Assembly: GCA_900754275.1 (NCBI GenBank)
Contig: CAAECF010000051.1
Location: 1 to 6,338, forward strand
DNA from: an uncultured Collinsella sp.
GTDB lineage: Bacteria; Actinomycetota; Coriobacteriia; Coriobacteriales; Coriobacteriaceae
Direction: 5' to 3'
Length of the DNA stretch: 6,338 nucleotides
The notes beneath the pieces were generated by a model. The model was not told the origin of the DNA and did not search any database. It saw only the letters and a program-made list of their open reading frames with translations. Positions 1 to 5,713 of this stretch are shown here, one piece after another (within the stretch, counting starts at the first letter, position 1; each line of letters opens with the position of its first letter). The translations under genes were made by a program, and so were the position numbers.

Positions 1-1
1 C

Positions 2-334
2 GCCCTGGCGCGAGCCGCCGCGAACCTCGTGGCCAACGCCGCCGAGCACGCACGCTCGCGCGTGGCTGTCTCCTGCGACGTCGCGGGCGGGCACCTCGTC
101 ATCGAGGTTGCCGACGACGGACCGGGCTTTTCTCCCGCCGCCCTCGAACGCGGCTGCGAGCGCCTCTTCACAGACGACTCCTCCCGCTCCTCGCGTGACG
201 AAGGCCGCCACTACGGGCTCGGCCTCCACGTCGCCTCCGAGGCCGCGAGCGCCCACGGGGGATCCGTCTCGCTCGCCAACGGCCCCTCGGGCGGTGCGGT
301 GGCCACCATCGCGGTCCCCCTGTGCGGGATCTGA
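2..334 (+). CDS. Sensor histidine kinase, C-terminal ATPase domain (5'-partial)
   Basis: The reading frame is open from the window edge (codons start at base 2) to a TGA at 332-334, giving 110 residues of the C-terminus. It is a GHKL/HATPase_c domain, the ATP-binding half of a two-component sensor kinase that phosphorylates its own DHp histidine and then a response regulator. The N box is NLVANAAEHA (residues 8-17), the G1 box is DDGPGF (38-43), an F-box-like stretch LFTDDSSR lies at 55-62, and the G2 box is GRHYGLGLHV (68-77). The end, GGAVATIAVPL, is the usual close of this fold, so the C-terminus is complete. The sensor and DHp parts lie off the window, so the stimulus cannot be read. The HYGLGL form of the G2 box recalls kinases paired with ABC transporters for peptide antibiotics, but that is only a hint. 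A GTG at 29 is internal to the domain and is not the start. Confidence 0.9.
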   Translation, partial: ALARAAANLVANAAEHARSRVAVSCDVAGGHLVIEVADDGPGFSPAALERGCERLFTDDSSRSSRDEGRHYGLGLHVASEAASAHGGSVSLANGPSGGAVATIAVPLCGI

Positions 335-442
335 CGATTTCCTCGATGTCTACCTCGACTGCGATATGTCGCTCGCCGAGGCCGCGACGAGATGGTGTTG
401 CGTCTGCCCCGTTTGGTGCTTCTAGCTCAAATTTGATCTGAT
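335..442. other. 3' flank of the kinase gene, no defended gene
   Basis: These 108 bases separate the kinase stop from its terminator. Composition stays G+C-rich until about 420. One frame (about 337-425, + strand) keeps a strong G/C third-position bias and reads DFLDVYLDCDMSLAEAATRW before a Cys-rich tail and a TAG at 423-425. It has no start codon with a ribosome binding site, so it may be a decayed gene end or untranslated 3' sequence. Confidence 0.4.
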
Positions 443-478
443 GTAAGGCCCGTGCAATCCTGCATGGGCCTTACTTTT
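443..478 (+). terminator. Rho-independent terminator after the histidine kinase
   Basis: A 14-bp stem, GTAAGGCCCGTGCA (443-456), pairs with TGCATGGGCCTTAC (461-474) through a single G-U wobble around a 4-base ATCC loop. TTTT follows at 475-478. The T-run is on the + strand only; the - strand has no T-run next to the stem. It therefore ends transcription arriving from the kinase gene, about 110 bases after its stop. Confidence 0.9.
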
Positions 479-640
479 GGCAATTGCTCGACCGATTCGT
501 GGCTTGAAACACAAATTATCGAGTTAAGGAGAAATGGGGTCATACAGCAGCTCTCAGAGCGCTTGCCGCACTCCCCCGCCATTACCTCTGCGGCGTCCTC
601 GTATAGAGCCCATACCGTTTGGCATATCGTTGCAATCGCC

Positions 641-661
641 CACTTGTCCACCGGTCAAGTG
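641..661. repeat. 21-bp imperfect palindrome (operator-like or hairpin)
   Basis: CACTTG (641-646) and CAAGTG (656-661) are inverted copies, and the dyad continues inward through CC/GG (648-649 with 653-654) after one T-T mismatch. Eight of the nine outer base pairs match around a centre at 651. It has no T-run on either side, so it is not a terminator. Confidence 0.5.
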
Positions 662-671
662 AACTACTGGA

Positions 672-755
672 ATAAATACAGCGACACGCTTGTCCGTTAC
701 AGTCGCTATATCTGTGTAAATCGCCGCGATAAATACAGCCTGTACTCGGCTGTAT
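672..755. promoter_or_regulatory. Cluster of TACAG/CTGTA words with a direct repeat and a dyad (possible operator array)
   Basis: The 11-base word ATAAATACAGC occurs twice in direct orientation, at 672-682 and 729-739. Within it, TACAG recurs at 677-681, 698-702 and 734-738, and its inverse CTGTA at 740-744 and 750-754. ATACAGCC (733-740) and GGCTGTAT (748-755) form an 8-bp dyad with a 7-base centre, and TACAG-C-CTGTA (734-744) is a second, overlapping dyad. On the - strand a possible promoter, TTGGTA (755-760), 17 bases, TGTATT (732-737), would place the dyad in its spacer. The repeats are certain; the regulatory role is inference. Confidence 0.4.
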
Positions 756-869
756 ACCAACTACGCGTATGTAGATTCATATCGCGTTAATAAATCGGCT
801 CAAGCGTGTGCAAAACGCGCAAGTAACCGCAAAAGGCGATTATCGCTCAGGTAGATTTTTGGCACCCCG

Positions 870-899
870 TTGCTTAATCAAAATTAAGCAATTGCTTAA
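870..899. promoter_or_regulatory. Three alternating TTGCTTAA half-sites (operator-like)
   Basis: TTGCTTAAT (870-878) and ATTAAGCAA (883-891) form a perfect 9-bp inverted repeat around CAAA. The second arm then forms a perfect 16-bp palindrome, TTAAGCAATTGCTTAA (884-899), with a third copy of the word. The layout is forward, reverse, forward over 30 bases, directly beside the tRNA terminator. Such spacing suits a dimeric helix-turn-helix regulator. No T-run follows on the + strand, and the 16-bp palindrome leaves no room for a hairpin loop. No regulated gene is evident on either side. Confidence 0.45.
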
Positions 900-901
900 A
901 A

Positions 902-932
902 CAAAAAAGGTCAGGCACTAGATGCCTGACCT
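902..932 (-). terminator. Rho-independent terminator after tRNA-Pro
   Basis: Read on the - strand, a 10-bp stem AGGTCAGGCA (932-923) pairs with TGCCTGACCT (917-908) around a 5-base loop, and T-rich sequence follows (six T, complement of 908-903). It begins 10 bases after the CCA end of the tRNA gene. It ends the tRNA transcript and probably the whole leftward unit, since I see no terminator between coaBC and the tRNA. Confidence 0.9.
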
Positions 933-941
933 GCAAACTTC

Positions 942-1018
<77 letters not shown>

Positions 1019-1057
1019 AAGCTTTTGTTTGTTGCTCTGCTCTCGCTCGCAACAGGG

Positions 1058-1090
1058 AGTATATTAACCCGAAACTTTGCCCTTGTGCAA
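1058..1090 (-). promoter_or_regulatory. Weak candidate promoter for tRNA-Pro
   Basis: On the - strand between coaBC and the tRNA, a -35-like TTGCAC (1090-1085) is followed by overlapping -10-like words: TAATAT (1066-1061, 18-base spacer) and TATACT (1063-1058, 21-base spacer). Transcription would start about 30-40 bases before the tRNA. The TATACT match is good but its spacing from TTGCAC is long. The tRNA may instead be processed from the coaBC transcript. Confidence 0.35.
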
Positions 1091-1098
1091 GAACTTTT

Positions 1099-2316
1099 TT
1101 ACAAATTTTGAAGCAAGTCCAAAATTGTATCTGCGAGCTGGGGTTTTGTTAGCACGGGAAGTTCTTGCGTACCCGCTGTGCTCACGATCCAGGCCTTGTT
1201 GGTATCGGTTCCAAAGCCCGAATCGGCGCGCGAGACATCGTTGGCGATAATGGCATCGCAACCCTTGCGGGCCAATTTGCGCTCAGCGTACTCGACAACG
1301 TTATCGGTCTCGGCCGCAAATCCGATTACGCATCGCTCGCCCTTCTGACGCGAGAGCTCGGCCAAGATATCGACCGTCTCGACCAGTTCAATGTGATCCA
1401 GGCGCTCGTGGGCCTTTTTGAGCTTATGGTCGGCAGGGGATACGGGGGTGTAGTCGGCGACAGCGGCCGCGCAAATGGCCGCATCGGCCGTCTGAAAGGC
1501 GCCCAGCGCCGCCTGCAGCATCTCTGCGGCGGTTTGCACGCGTACGCACTCCACGCCGCGGGGAACGTCGAGCGATGTCGGTCCCAGCACAAGCGTGACC
1601 GCAGCACCGCGGCGAGCGGCCTCCCCCGCCAGGGCGATGCCCATCTTGCCCGACGACCGGTTGCCGATAAAGCGCACGGGGTCGATCGGCTCGTGCGTGG
1701 GGCCGGCGGTGATCACGATGCGCTTGCCCGCAAGGTCTTGCGGGACGGGCTTGAGCACCTCGCAGACGGCCTCGACGATGTCCTCGGGCTCGCTCATGCG
1801 TCCCGTGTCCACGTCGCCGCAGGCAAGGTAGCCGCTGCCGGGTCCTACCACATGGACGCCACGGTCTCGCAGCATGGCCATGTTGGCCTGCGTCGCCGGC
1901 GCCTTCCACATGCCGTTGTTCATAGCGGGTGCGATCACGATGGGTCGCGGCGTGGCAAGCAGCGTGGTGGAGATGATGTCATCGGCGATACCGTTGGCCA
2001 TCTTGGCGATGATGTTGGCCGTCGCGGGCGCCACGACTATCAAATCGGGCTCCTGCGCGAGCGAAATGTGGTGGATGGGGTCGGAGGGATCGTCGAATAG
2101 CCCAACCGCGACCGGCTCGTTGGTGAGCGCACGGAAGGTGAGCGGGCCCACAAACTCGGTGGCATGCTCGCTCATAACGACCTTGACGCGCGCGCCGCGC
2201 TTTTGCAGCAGGCGCACGATATTGCACGACTTATAGGCGGCGATCCCGCCGGTAATGCCCAGCAGGATCGTTTTTCCCTCAAGTTGCATTGATTTGTTGG
2301 GTGCCGCCGTCATCAT
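1099..2316 (-). CDS. coaBC: Bifunctional phosphopantothenoylcysteine decarboxylase / phosphopantothenate-cysteine ligase
   Basis: This cytoplasmic enzyme runs two consecutive steps of coenzyme A synthesis. CoaB joins 4'-phosphopantothenate to cysteine using CTP, and CoaC, an FMN enzyme, decarboxylates the product to 4'-phosphopantetheine. The 405 residues match the usual length of the fusion. CoaC comes first: flavin-binding GITGGIAAYK (20-29), catalytic His in HHISL (82-86), PAMNNGMW (130-137), and the substrate-clamp Cys in GYLACGDVDTGRM (Cys166). CoaB follows: GKRIVITAGPTHEPID (197-212), NRSSGKMG (219-226), AAAVADYTP (283-291), KLKK (298-301). Translation starts at ATG 2316 or at the next codon, also ATG. 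The preceding stop TAA abuts the ATG, and AAGGA (2328-2324) sits 7 bases upstream, so coupling to the zinc-ribbon gene is likely. An internal ATG (2289) just before the conserved core lacks a ribosome binding site. Confidence 0.97.
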   Translation of the reverse strand: MMTAAPNKSMQLEGKTILLGITGGIAAYKSCNIVRLLQKRGARVKVVMSEHATEFVGPLTFRALTNEPVAVGLFDDPSDPIHHISLAQEPDLIVVAPATANIIAKMANGIADDIISTTLLATPRPIVIAPAMNNGMWKAPATQANMAMLRDRGVHVVGPGSGYLACGDVDTGRMSEPEDIVEAVCEVLKPVPQDLAGKRIVITAGPTHEPIDPVRFIGNRSSGKMGIALAGEAARRGAAVTLVLGPTSLDVPRGVECVRVQTAAEMLQAALGAFQTADAAICAAAVADYTPVSPADHKLKKAHERLDHIELVETVDILAELSRQKGERCVIGFAAETDNVVEYAERKLARKGCDAIIANDVSRADSGFGTDTNKAWIVSTAGTQELPVLTKPQLADTILDLLQNL

Positions 2317-3036
2317 TTAAGCTTCCTTGCCGGGAAGCACCAACAGGCGGTGACAATACGGGCAGTGCGTAATCTCGCTACCGTCGTGGTTGAGGTCGCT
2401 CATGGACGATGCCTGCAGCGCGGTGTGGCAGACCGTGGGTATGTTGCCCTGGATGGTCTCGACGGCCAGGCCGCGGAACTGCTTGAGCAGGCGCTCGTAG
2501 TCGGTGAGCACGTCGGTCGGAAGCGTGGCGGCAAGCGCGGTGCGCTCCTTGGTGGCGGCATCAATCTGAGCCTGCAGGTCGGCGGCCTTGGCGCGGGCAG
2601 CCTTGGTATCGGCCTTCACACCCTCCTCGAACTTGGCAATGATGGCCTGCGCGCGAGCCTCGCGGTCGAGCGCCTCCTTGTGGGCGACGACGACATCCTT
2701 GCGGGTGTGCTCGATCTTGTCCAGACGCTTGGCCAGGGTGGCGAGCTCGTTCTCCAGGTCCTGAACCTCGCGGTAGTCAGATCCGTCAACGTGACGCTTC
2801 TTGGCGGCCTCGATGGCGTTATTGGTCTGGATCTCGGTAGTGTTGAGGTCGTCGAGCTCAATGTCCAGATCCTTGCGCTGGGCGTAGAGCTTGGTCATCT
2901 CGGACTTGAGCTTAACGTAGGTCTTGCGCTTGGAAGCGAGCTCCTTGAGCTCCGGCATATTGGCAAGTTCGCTCTTGTTGCGGGCGAGCTCCAAATCGAT
3001 CTGTTGCAGCTTGAGTAGCGTAGCGCCGGCGCTCAT
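2317..3036 (-). CDS. Zinc-ribbon domain protein with N-terminal coiled coil (CT398/Rv2229c-like)
   Basis: The 239-residue product has a long helical coiled-coil hairpin (about 5-170, rich in Leu, Lys, Glu, Ala) followed by a C4-type zinc ribbon (about 195-235). Relatives include Mycobacterium tuberculosis Rv2229c and chlamydial CT398. The molecular role is unsettled; a scaffold or nucleic-acid/protein-binding role is usually proposed. The second knuckle, HCPYCHR (Cys225, Cys228), is intact. The first is P-T-V-C-H (200-204), where the family normally has C-x-x-C, so one Cys ligand is missing; His204, His224 or His229 might substitute. The start is the ATG at 3036: it overlaps the Nif3 stop as ATGA and has a strong AAAGGAG (3050-3044) 7 bases upstream. 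The frame stays open to an ATG at 3072, which would lie inside the Nif3 gene and add 12 unconserved-looking residues. Adjacency to Nif3 is also seen in mycobacteria. Confidence 0.88.
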   Translation of the reverse strand: MSAGATLLKLQQIDLELARNKSELANMPELKELASKRKTYVKLKSEMTKLYAQRKDLDIELDDLNTTEIQTNNAIEAAKKRHVDGSDYREVQDLENELATLAKRLDKIEHTRKDVVVAHKEALDREARAQAIIAKFEEGVKADTKAARAKAADLQAQIDAATKERTALAATLPTDVLTDYERLLKQFRGLAVETIQGNIPTVCHTALQASSMSDLNHDGSEITHCPYCHRLLVLPGKEA

Positions 3037-3842
3037 AAGTTCTCTCCTTTTGTCACAGTCCACCATTGGCAAGGGTTCAGTATTTTAATCGCATGACGGG
3101 GGTCGACCCCGGCATCAACTGCAGAGTTCATCAATATATCAACGAACGGCTCCTCGGAGCGGTCGTGGCCGAGCAAGATCACCGCTAGCCCGCGCAAGGC
3201 AAGGTCTTGCGCCACATGGTAGCCCGCCTCGCCCGTCACGATGACATCTGCGCCTGAGGCGATGGCGAGCTCTCCAAAGTCGCCCAAGGAGCCGCCCAAA
3301 ATGGCGATGGTGCGGCACGGGTGATCGGTCTCGCCCCAAACGCGTGGGTCGCTGCCAAACGCCGTGGCGGCGCGAGTGGCAAGGTCGCGCAGGCTGCAGG
3401 GGTCGTTGAGCGTCGCGAGTGCGCCCAGGCCGGTCGCTTCGGGGTCGTCCTCGTGCTCCAGCGAGCTTGCAGGTGCGGCGTCCAACAGCGTACTTAGGCA
3501 AACGCGAGCCTCATGCGAGCGGTCCAGATTGGTGTGGAGCGAGATAATGCTCACCCCACAACGGGCCGCCTCGTAGAGCGCCGCACTGCACTGGGGACGT
3601 GTCGCGCTGGGCGGGCAAAATGCCTCGGGCGCCTTGATGTAGACGGGATGATGCGTGAGCAACACGTTGGCTCCGGCTGCCAAGGCGCGGTGCACGTTGG
3701 CCCTGGTGGCGTCAAGCGCGCAGGCAACGCCGCGGATCTCGTCGTCGGGGTCGCCAACGGATAAGCCTACGTGGTCCCAGGGTTCGGCGTCCGTCTTGGG
3801 ATAGCGTGCCAGCAGTGCACGCTCGAGCTCGGAGACGATCAT
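3033..3842 (-). CDS. Nif3-like dinuclear metal centre protein (DUF34/NIF3 family)
   Basis: This is a conserved cytoplasmic protein of 269 residues, close to the short form (E. coli YbgI type) and without the middle insertion of Bacillus YqfO. The family binds a pair of metal ions and forms toroidal hexamers. GTP cyclohydrolase-like and metal-chaperone roles have been proposed, but its physiological function is not settled. Visible metal ligands are His64-His65 in LLTHHPVY, Asp107 in SLHTNLDR, and His226 plus Glu230 in GHDRSEEP. TGEAGYHVAQD (203-213) is the other signature. The N-terminus EPWDHVGLSVGD (20-31) matches the family's usual NxGL-type opening. ATG 3842 overlaps the desulfurase stop by 4 bp (ATGA), with a weak AGGTG (3851-3847) upstream, and its own stop overlaps the zinc-ribbon start the same way. 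This suggests coupled translation of the three genes. The ligands are complete, so the protein is probably active. Confidence 0.93.
   Translation of the reverse strand: MIVSELERALLARYPKTDAEPWDHVGLSVGDPDDEIRGVACALDATRANVHRALAAGANVLLTHHPVYIKAPEAFCPPSATRPQCSAALYEAARCGVSIISLHTNLDRSHEARVCLSTLLDAAPASSLEHEDDPEATGLGALATLNDPCSLRDLATRAATAFGSDPRVWGETDHPCRTIAILGGSLGDFGELAIASGADVIVTGEAGYHVAQDLALRGLAVILLGHDRSEEPFVDILMNSAVDAGVDPRHAIKILNPCQWWTVTKGENL
3044..3050 (-). promoter_or_regulatory. Ribosome binding site that sets the zinc-ribbon protein start
   Basis: AAAGGAG on the - strand lies 7 bases before ATG 3036, inside the last codons of the Nif3 gene. It is the strongest ribosome binding site in the leftward unit and decides for this start over the in-frame ATG at 3072. 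Confidence 0.8.
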
Positions 3843-5017
3843 GCGGCACCTACGATCGAGAGCAACGTCTGGGCAAAGTCGTCCAGATCGTCCGGATTCA
3901 CGCGGTCATCGAAGGAAATACGCAGTGCACCCAACGCCTGCTCGCGACCGATGCCCATCGCGCTCAAAACATGACTGGGATCCATGCTGCCGCTCGAGCA
4001 TGCCGAGCCTGCCGATACCTCAAAGCCGGCGGCATCGAGCTTGATGATGAGCTCCTCGGAGTCCATGCCGTCAATGTAGATCGATACCATGCCGGGCAGA
4101 CGGTCGGCATGCGCATAGTCGCCCATCGTGGCGTGAATGCGCGGATGGGCCGTAAGCGTGGCGTAGAGCTTATCGGAAAGGGCTTGCAGCGCCGCACGCT
4201 CTTGGGCCACATGGGGCGTCAGCGTGCGGGCGGCAGCGGCAAAGGCGAGCTGCGTGCGCAGGTCCTGAGTACCGGCGCGACGGCCGGCTTCCTGTCCACC
4301 GCCAAAGATGCGGGGGCGTAGCGGCGTGCGGTTCTTAAGGTAGAGCGCGCCGGATGCCACAGGGCCGCCGATCTTATGCGCGGCAACGGACATGGCATCG
4401 ACGCCCAGCTCGGTGACATCGAGCGGAATATGCAAGTAGCCCTGGATGGCATCGGTGTGGAACAGGGCGCCCTCGGTATGCGCGGCCGTGGCTAGCTCGC
4501 GGATGGGCTGCACCACGCCGGTCTCGTTGTTGGCGACCATGATGCTCACGAGCGCGACGTCGTCGCCGAGCAGCTCGACGAGCGCGGCAGGCTCGATGTA
4601 GCCCGCACGGCAGGGCTGCACCAGATCGACGGTAAAGCCCGCGGCTCGCAGCAGCGGTAGGTTGTCCAGGATCGAATCGTGCTCGATCGCCGACACGATC
4701 ACGCGGTCGCGTTTGCGATCGCGCTGACGAGCGCCCTCGGCAAGTCCAAGGAGCGCCAGCTGGTTTGCCTCGGTGCCGCCGTTGGTCAAAATGATCTCGG
4801 ACGGGCGAACGCGTGCGCCAAAGCTACGGGCTATCTCGCGACGGGCGACTTCCAGGCGTGCGGCGGCCTTGCGGCCAAGCGAGTACAGCGAGTTGGGGTT
4901 GACGCCGGCAAGCTCGCTGTCGTCATATTCGCGCTGCGCAAGGAGCGCCTCGGCGCGCATGGGCGTCGAGGCGGCATAGTCAAGATTCACGGGTATGCGG
5001 TTTTGACCTGCGGTCAT
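3839..5017 (-). CDS. Cysteine desulfurase, NifS/IscS family (PLP-dependent)
   Basis: A class-V aminotransferase-fold enzyme of 392 residues that removes sulfur from L-cysteine as an enzyme persulfide, leaving alanine. The sulfur goes to iron-sulfur clusters, thiolated tRNA or cofactors. In order: LDYAASTP (12-19), PLP-phosphate-binding TNGGTEAN (78-85), EHDS with the PLP-stacking His113, ANNETGVVQP (162-171), HTDAIQ (187-192, Asp189 and Gln192 on PLP), AAHKIGGP with Schiff-base Lys215, GGGQEAGRRAGT (239-250), and SAGSACSSGSMDPSHVL with catalytic Cys340 in the long loop typical of the IscS/NifS group. It departs from common forms in reading NPNSLYSLGR (40-49) where NPSSxHxxG is usual, and EAGRRAGT for ERGxRSGT. 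No scaffold gene (iscU/nifU) is adjacent, so the sulfur acceptor is unknown; a thiouridine or general role is possible. The start ATG 5017 follows AGGAGG (5034-5029) at an 11-base spacing, 6 bases after the rpe stop. Confidence 0.93.
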   Translation of the reverse strand: MTAGQNRIPVNLDYAASTPMRAEALLAQREYDDSELAGVNPNSLYSLGRKAAARLEVARREIARSFGARVRPSEIILTNGGTEANQLALLGLAEGARQRDRKRDRVIVSAIEHDSILDNLPLLRAAGFTVDLVQPCRAGYIEPAALVELLGDDVALVSIMVANNETGVVQPIRELATAAHTEGALFHTDAIQGYLHIPLDVTELGVDAMSVAAHKIGGPVASGALYLKNRTPLRPRIFGGGQEAGRRAGTQDLRTQLAFAAAARTLTPHVAQERAALQALSDKLYATLTAHPRIHATMGDYAHADRLPGMVSIYIDGMDSEELIIKLDAAGFEVSAGSACSSGSMDPSHVLSAMGIGREQALGALRISFDDRVNPDDLDDFAQTLLSIVGAA

Positions 5018-5023
5018 AAAGGT

Positions 5024-5695
5024 TTATGCCTCCTGTGCGGCCTCGTTGCCCAGCTTCTGCAGCAGCGCAACCTCGGCAGCGGGATCTTCGGACTTAAATA
5101 CGGCGGAACCGGCCACGAGCACGTTGGCGCCAGCCTTGACGACCTCGGCAATGTTCTTGGAAGAAATACCGCCGTCGACCTCAATGAGGGGCGAAACGCC
5201 GTGACGCTTGCACATGGCCTTGAGCTCGTGCAGTTTGGCAATGGTACCGGGGATAAAGCTCTGGCCGCCAAAGCCGGGGTTCACGCTCATGAGCAGCACC
5301 ATGTCGACAACGTCGATGATGCTTTCGAGCACGCAGACGGGCGTGGCGGGGTTGAGCACCACACCGGCCTTGACGCCGCGCTGCTGCAGGTGCGTGAGCG
5401 TGCGGTGCAGGTGCGTGGAGGCCTCGTAGTGCACAGTGATCATATCGGCACCGGCATCGGCGTACCAATCGACGGTCTCGTCGGGGTTCGACACCATCAG
5501 GTGCGCGTCGACCGGCACGTCGGTGGAGCGCTTGACCGCCTTGAGGATATCGACGCCAAAGGTGAGATTGCCGGTAAAGTGACCGTCCATAACGTCAAAG
5601 TGCACGTAGTCGGCGCCGGCGATCTTGTCGAGCTCGCCCTTGAGGTTGGCCATGTCGGCCGAAAGGACAGAGGGAGCGATTTTGATGGAACCCAT
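5024..5695 (-). CDS. rpe: Ribulose-phosphate 3-epimerase
   Basis: This cytoplasmic enzyme interconverts D-ribulose 5-phosphate and D-xylulose 5-phosphate in the pentose phosphate pathway. The 223-residue length is normal for this TIM barrel. Landmarks are IAPSVLSAD (6-14), metal ligands and acid/base in VHFDVMDGHF (His32, Asp34), AHLMV (His65), and MSVNPGFGGQSF (136-147), the phosphate-side loop. IEVDGGI follows with the second catalytic and metal Asp174, and VAGSAVF (194-200) completes the phosphate site. After DGHF it reads TGNLTFGVDILKAV where VPNLTFGP is common, a modest departure outside the catalytic residues. ATG 5695 has AAAGG (5708-5704) 8 bases upstream. It starts 18 bases after the gpsA stop and is probably co-transcribed with it. 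Confidence 0.96.
   Translation of the reverse strand: MGSIKIAPSVLSADMANLKGELDKIAGADYVHFDVMDGHFTGNLTFGVDILKAVKRSTDVPVDAHLMVSNPDETVDWYADAGADMITVHYEASTHLHRTLTHLQQRGVKAGVVLNPATPVCVLESIIDVVDMVLLMSVNPGFGGQSFIPGTIAKLHELKAMCKRHGVSPLIEVDGGISSKNIAEVVKAGANVLVAGSAVFKSEDPAAEVALLQKLGNEAAQEA
5029..5034 (-). promoter_or_regulatory. Ribosome binding site of the cysteine desulfurase gene
   Basis: AGGAGG on the - strand lies in the last codons of rpe, 11 bases before ATG 5017. The core is perfect but the spacing is longer than the optimal 5-9 bases, which may moderate initiation or favour re-initiation by ribosomes ending rpe. Confidence 0.65.
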
Positions 5696-5713
5696 GGTAG
5701 TAGCCTTTCTGCG

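Larger units (their letters stand above)
479..901. other. A+T-richer intergenic zone between two facing terminators, no gene seen
   Basis: This 423-base stretch holds no reading frame I would call a gene. The longest frames run straight through a terminator hairpin, lack properly spaced ribosome binding sites and show no recognisable family. Base composition is more A+T-rich than the genes on either side. It contains several dyads and repeated words (listed separately): a palindrome at 641-661, TACAG/CTGTA words at 677-755, a short dyad GCGATTATCGC at 836-846, and inverted TTGCTTAA elements at 870-899. An untranslated RNA or a decayed regulated gene would both fit. Neither can be shown from sequence alone. 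Confidence 0.6.

Noticed and set aside
427..651. 74-residue - strand reading frame starting at GTG 651
   Set aside because: The peptide looks passable at its N-terminus, but there is no ribosome binding site before the GTG and its end runs through the kinase terminator stem. No family is recognised.
534..662. Small + strand frame starting at ATG 534 just after AAGGAG (526-531)
   Set aside because: The Shine-Dalgarno-like word is only 2 bases from the ATG, too close for normal initiation, and the 42-residue proline-rich product resembles nothing known.
452..790. 112-residue + strand reading frame across the intergenic zone
   Set aside because: It begins inside the terminator hairpin, lacks a ribosome binding site, has no recognisable family and shows no G/C third-position bias.
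855..876. Sigma-54-like promoter: TTGGCAC then TTGCTT upstream of the inverted repeats
   Set aside because: The GG and GC elements are one base closer than the strict -24/-12 spacing, which normally abolishes activity, and no gene follows on that strand.
1031..1055. GTTGC...GCAAC inverted repeat between coaBC and the tRNA as a terminator
   Set aside because: The stem is only 5 bp with a 13-base loop and has no T-run on either strand.
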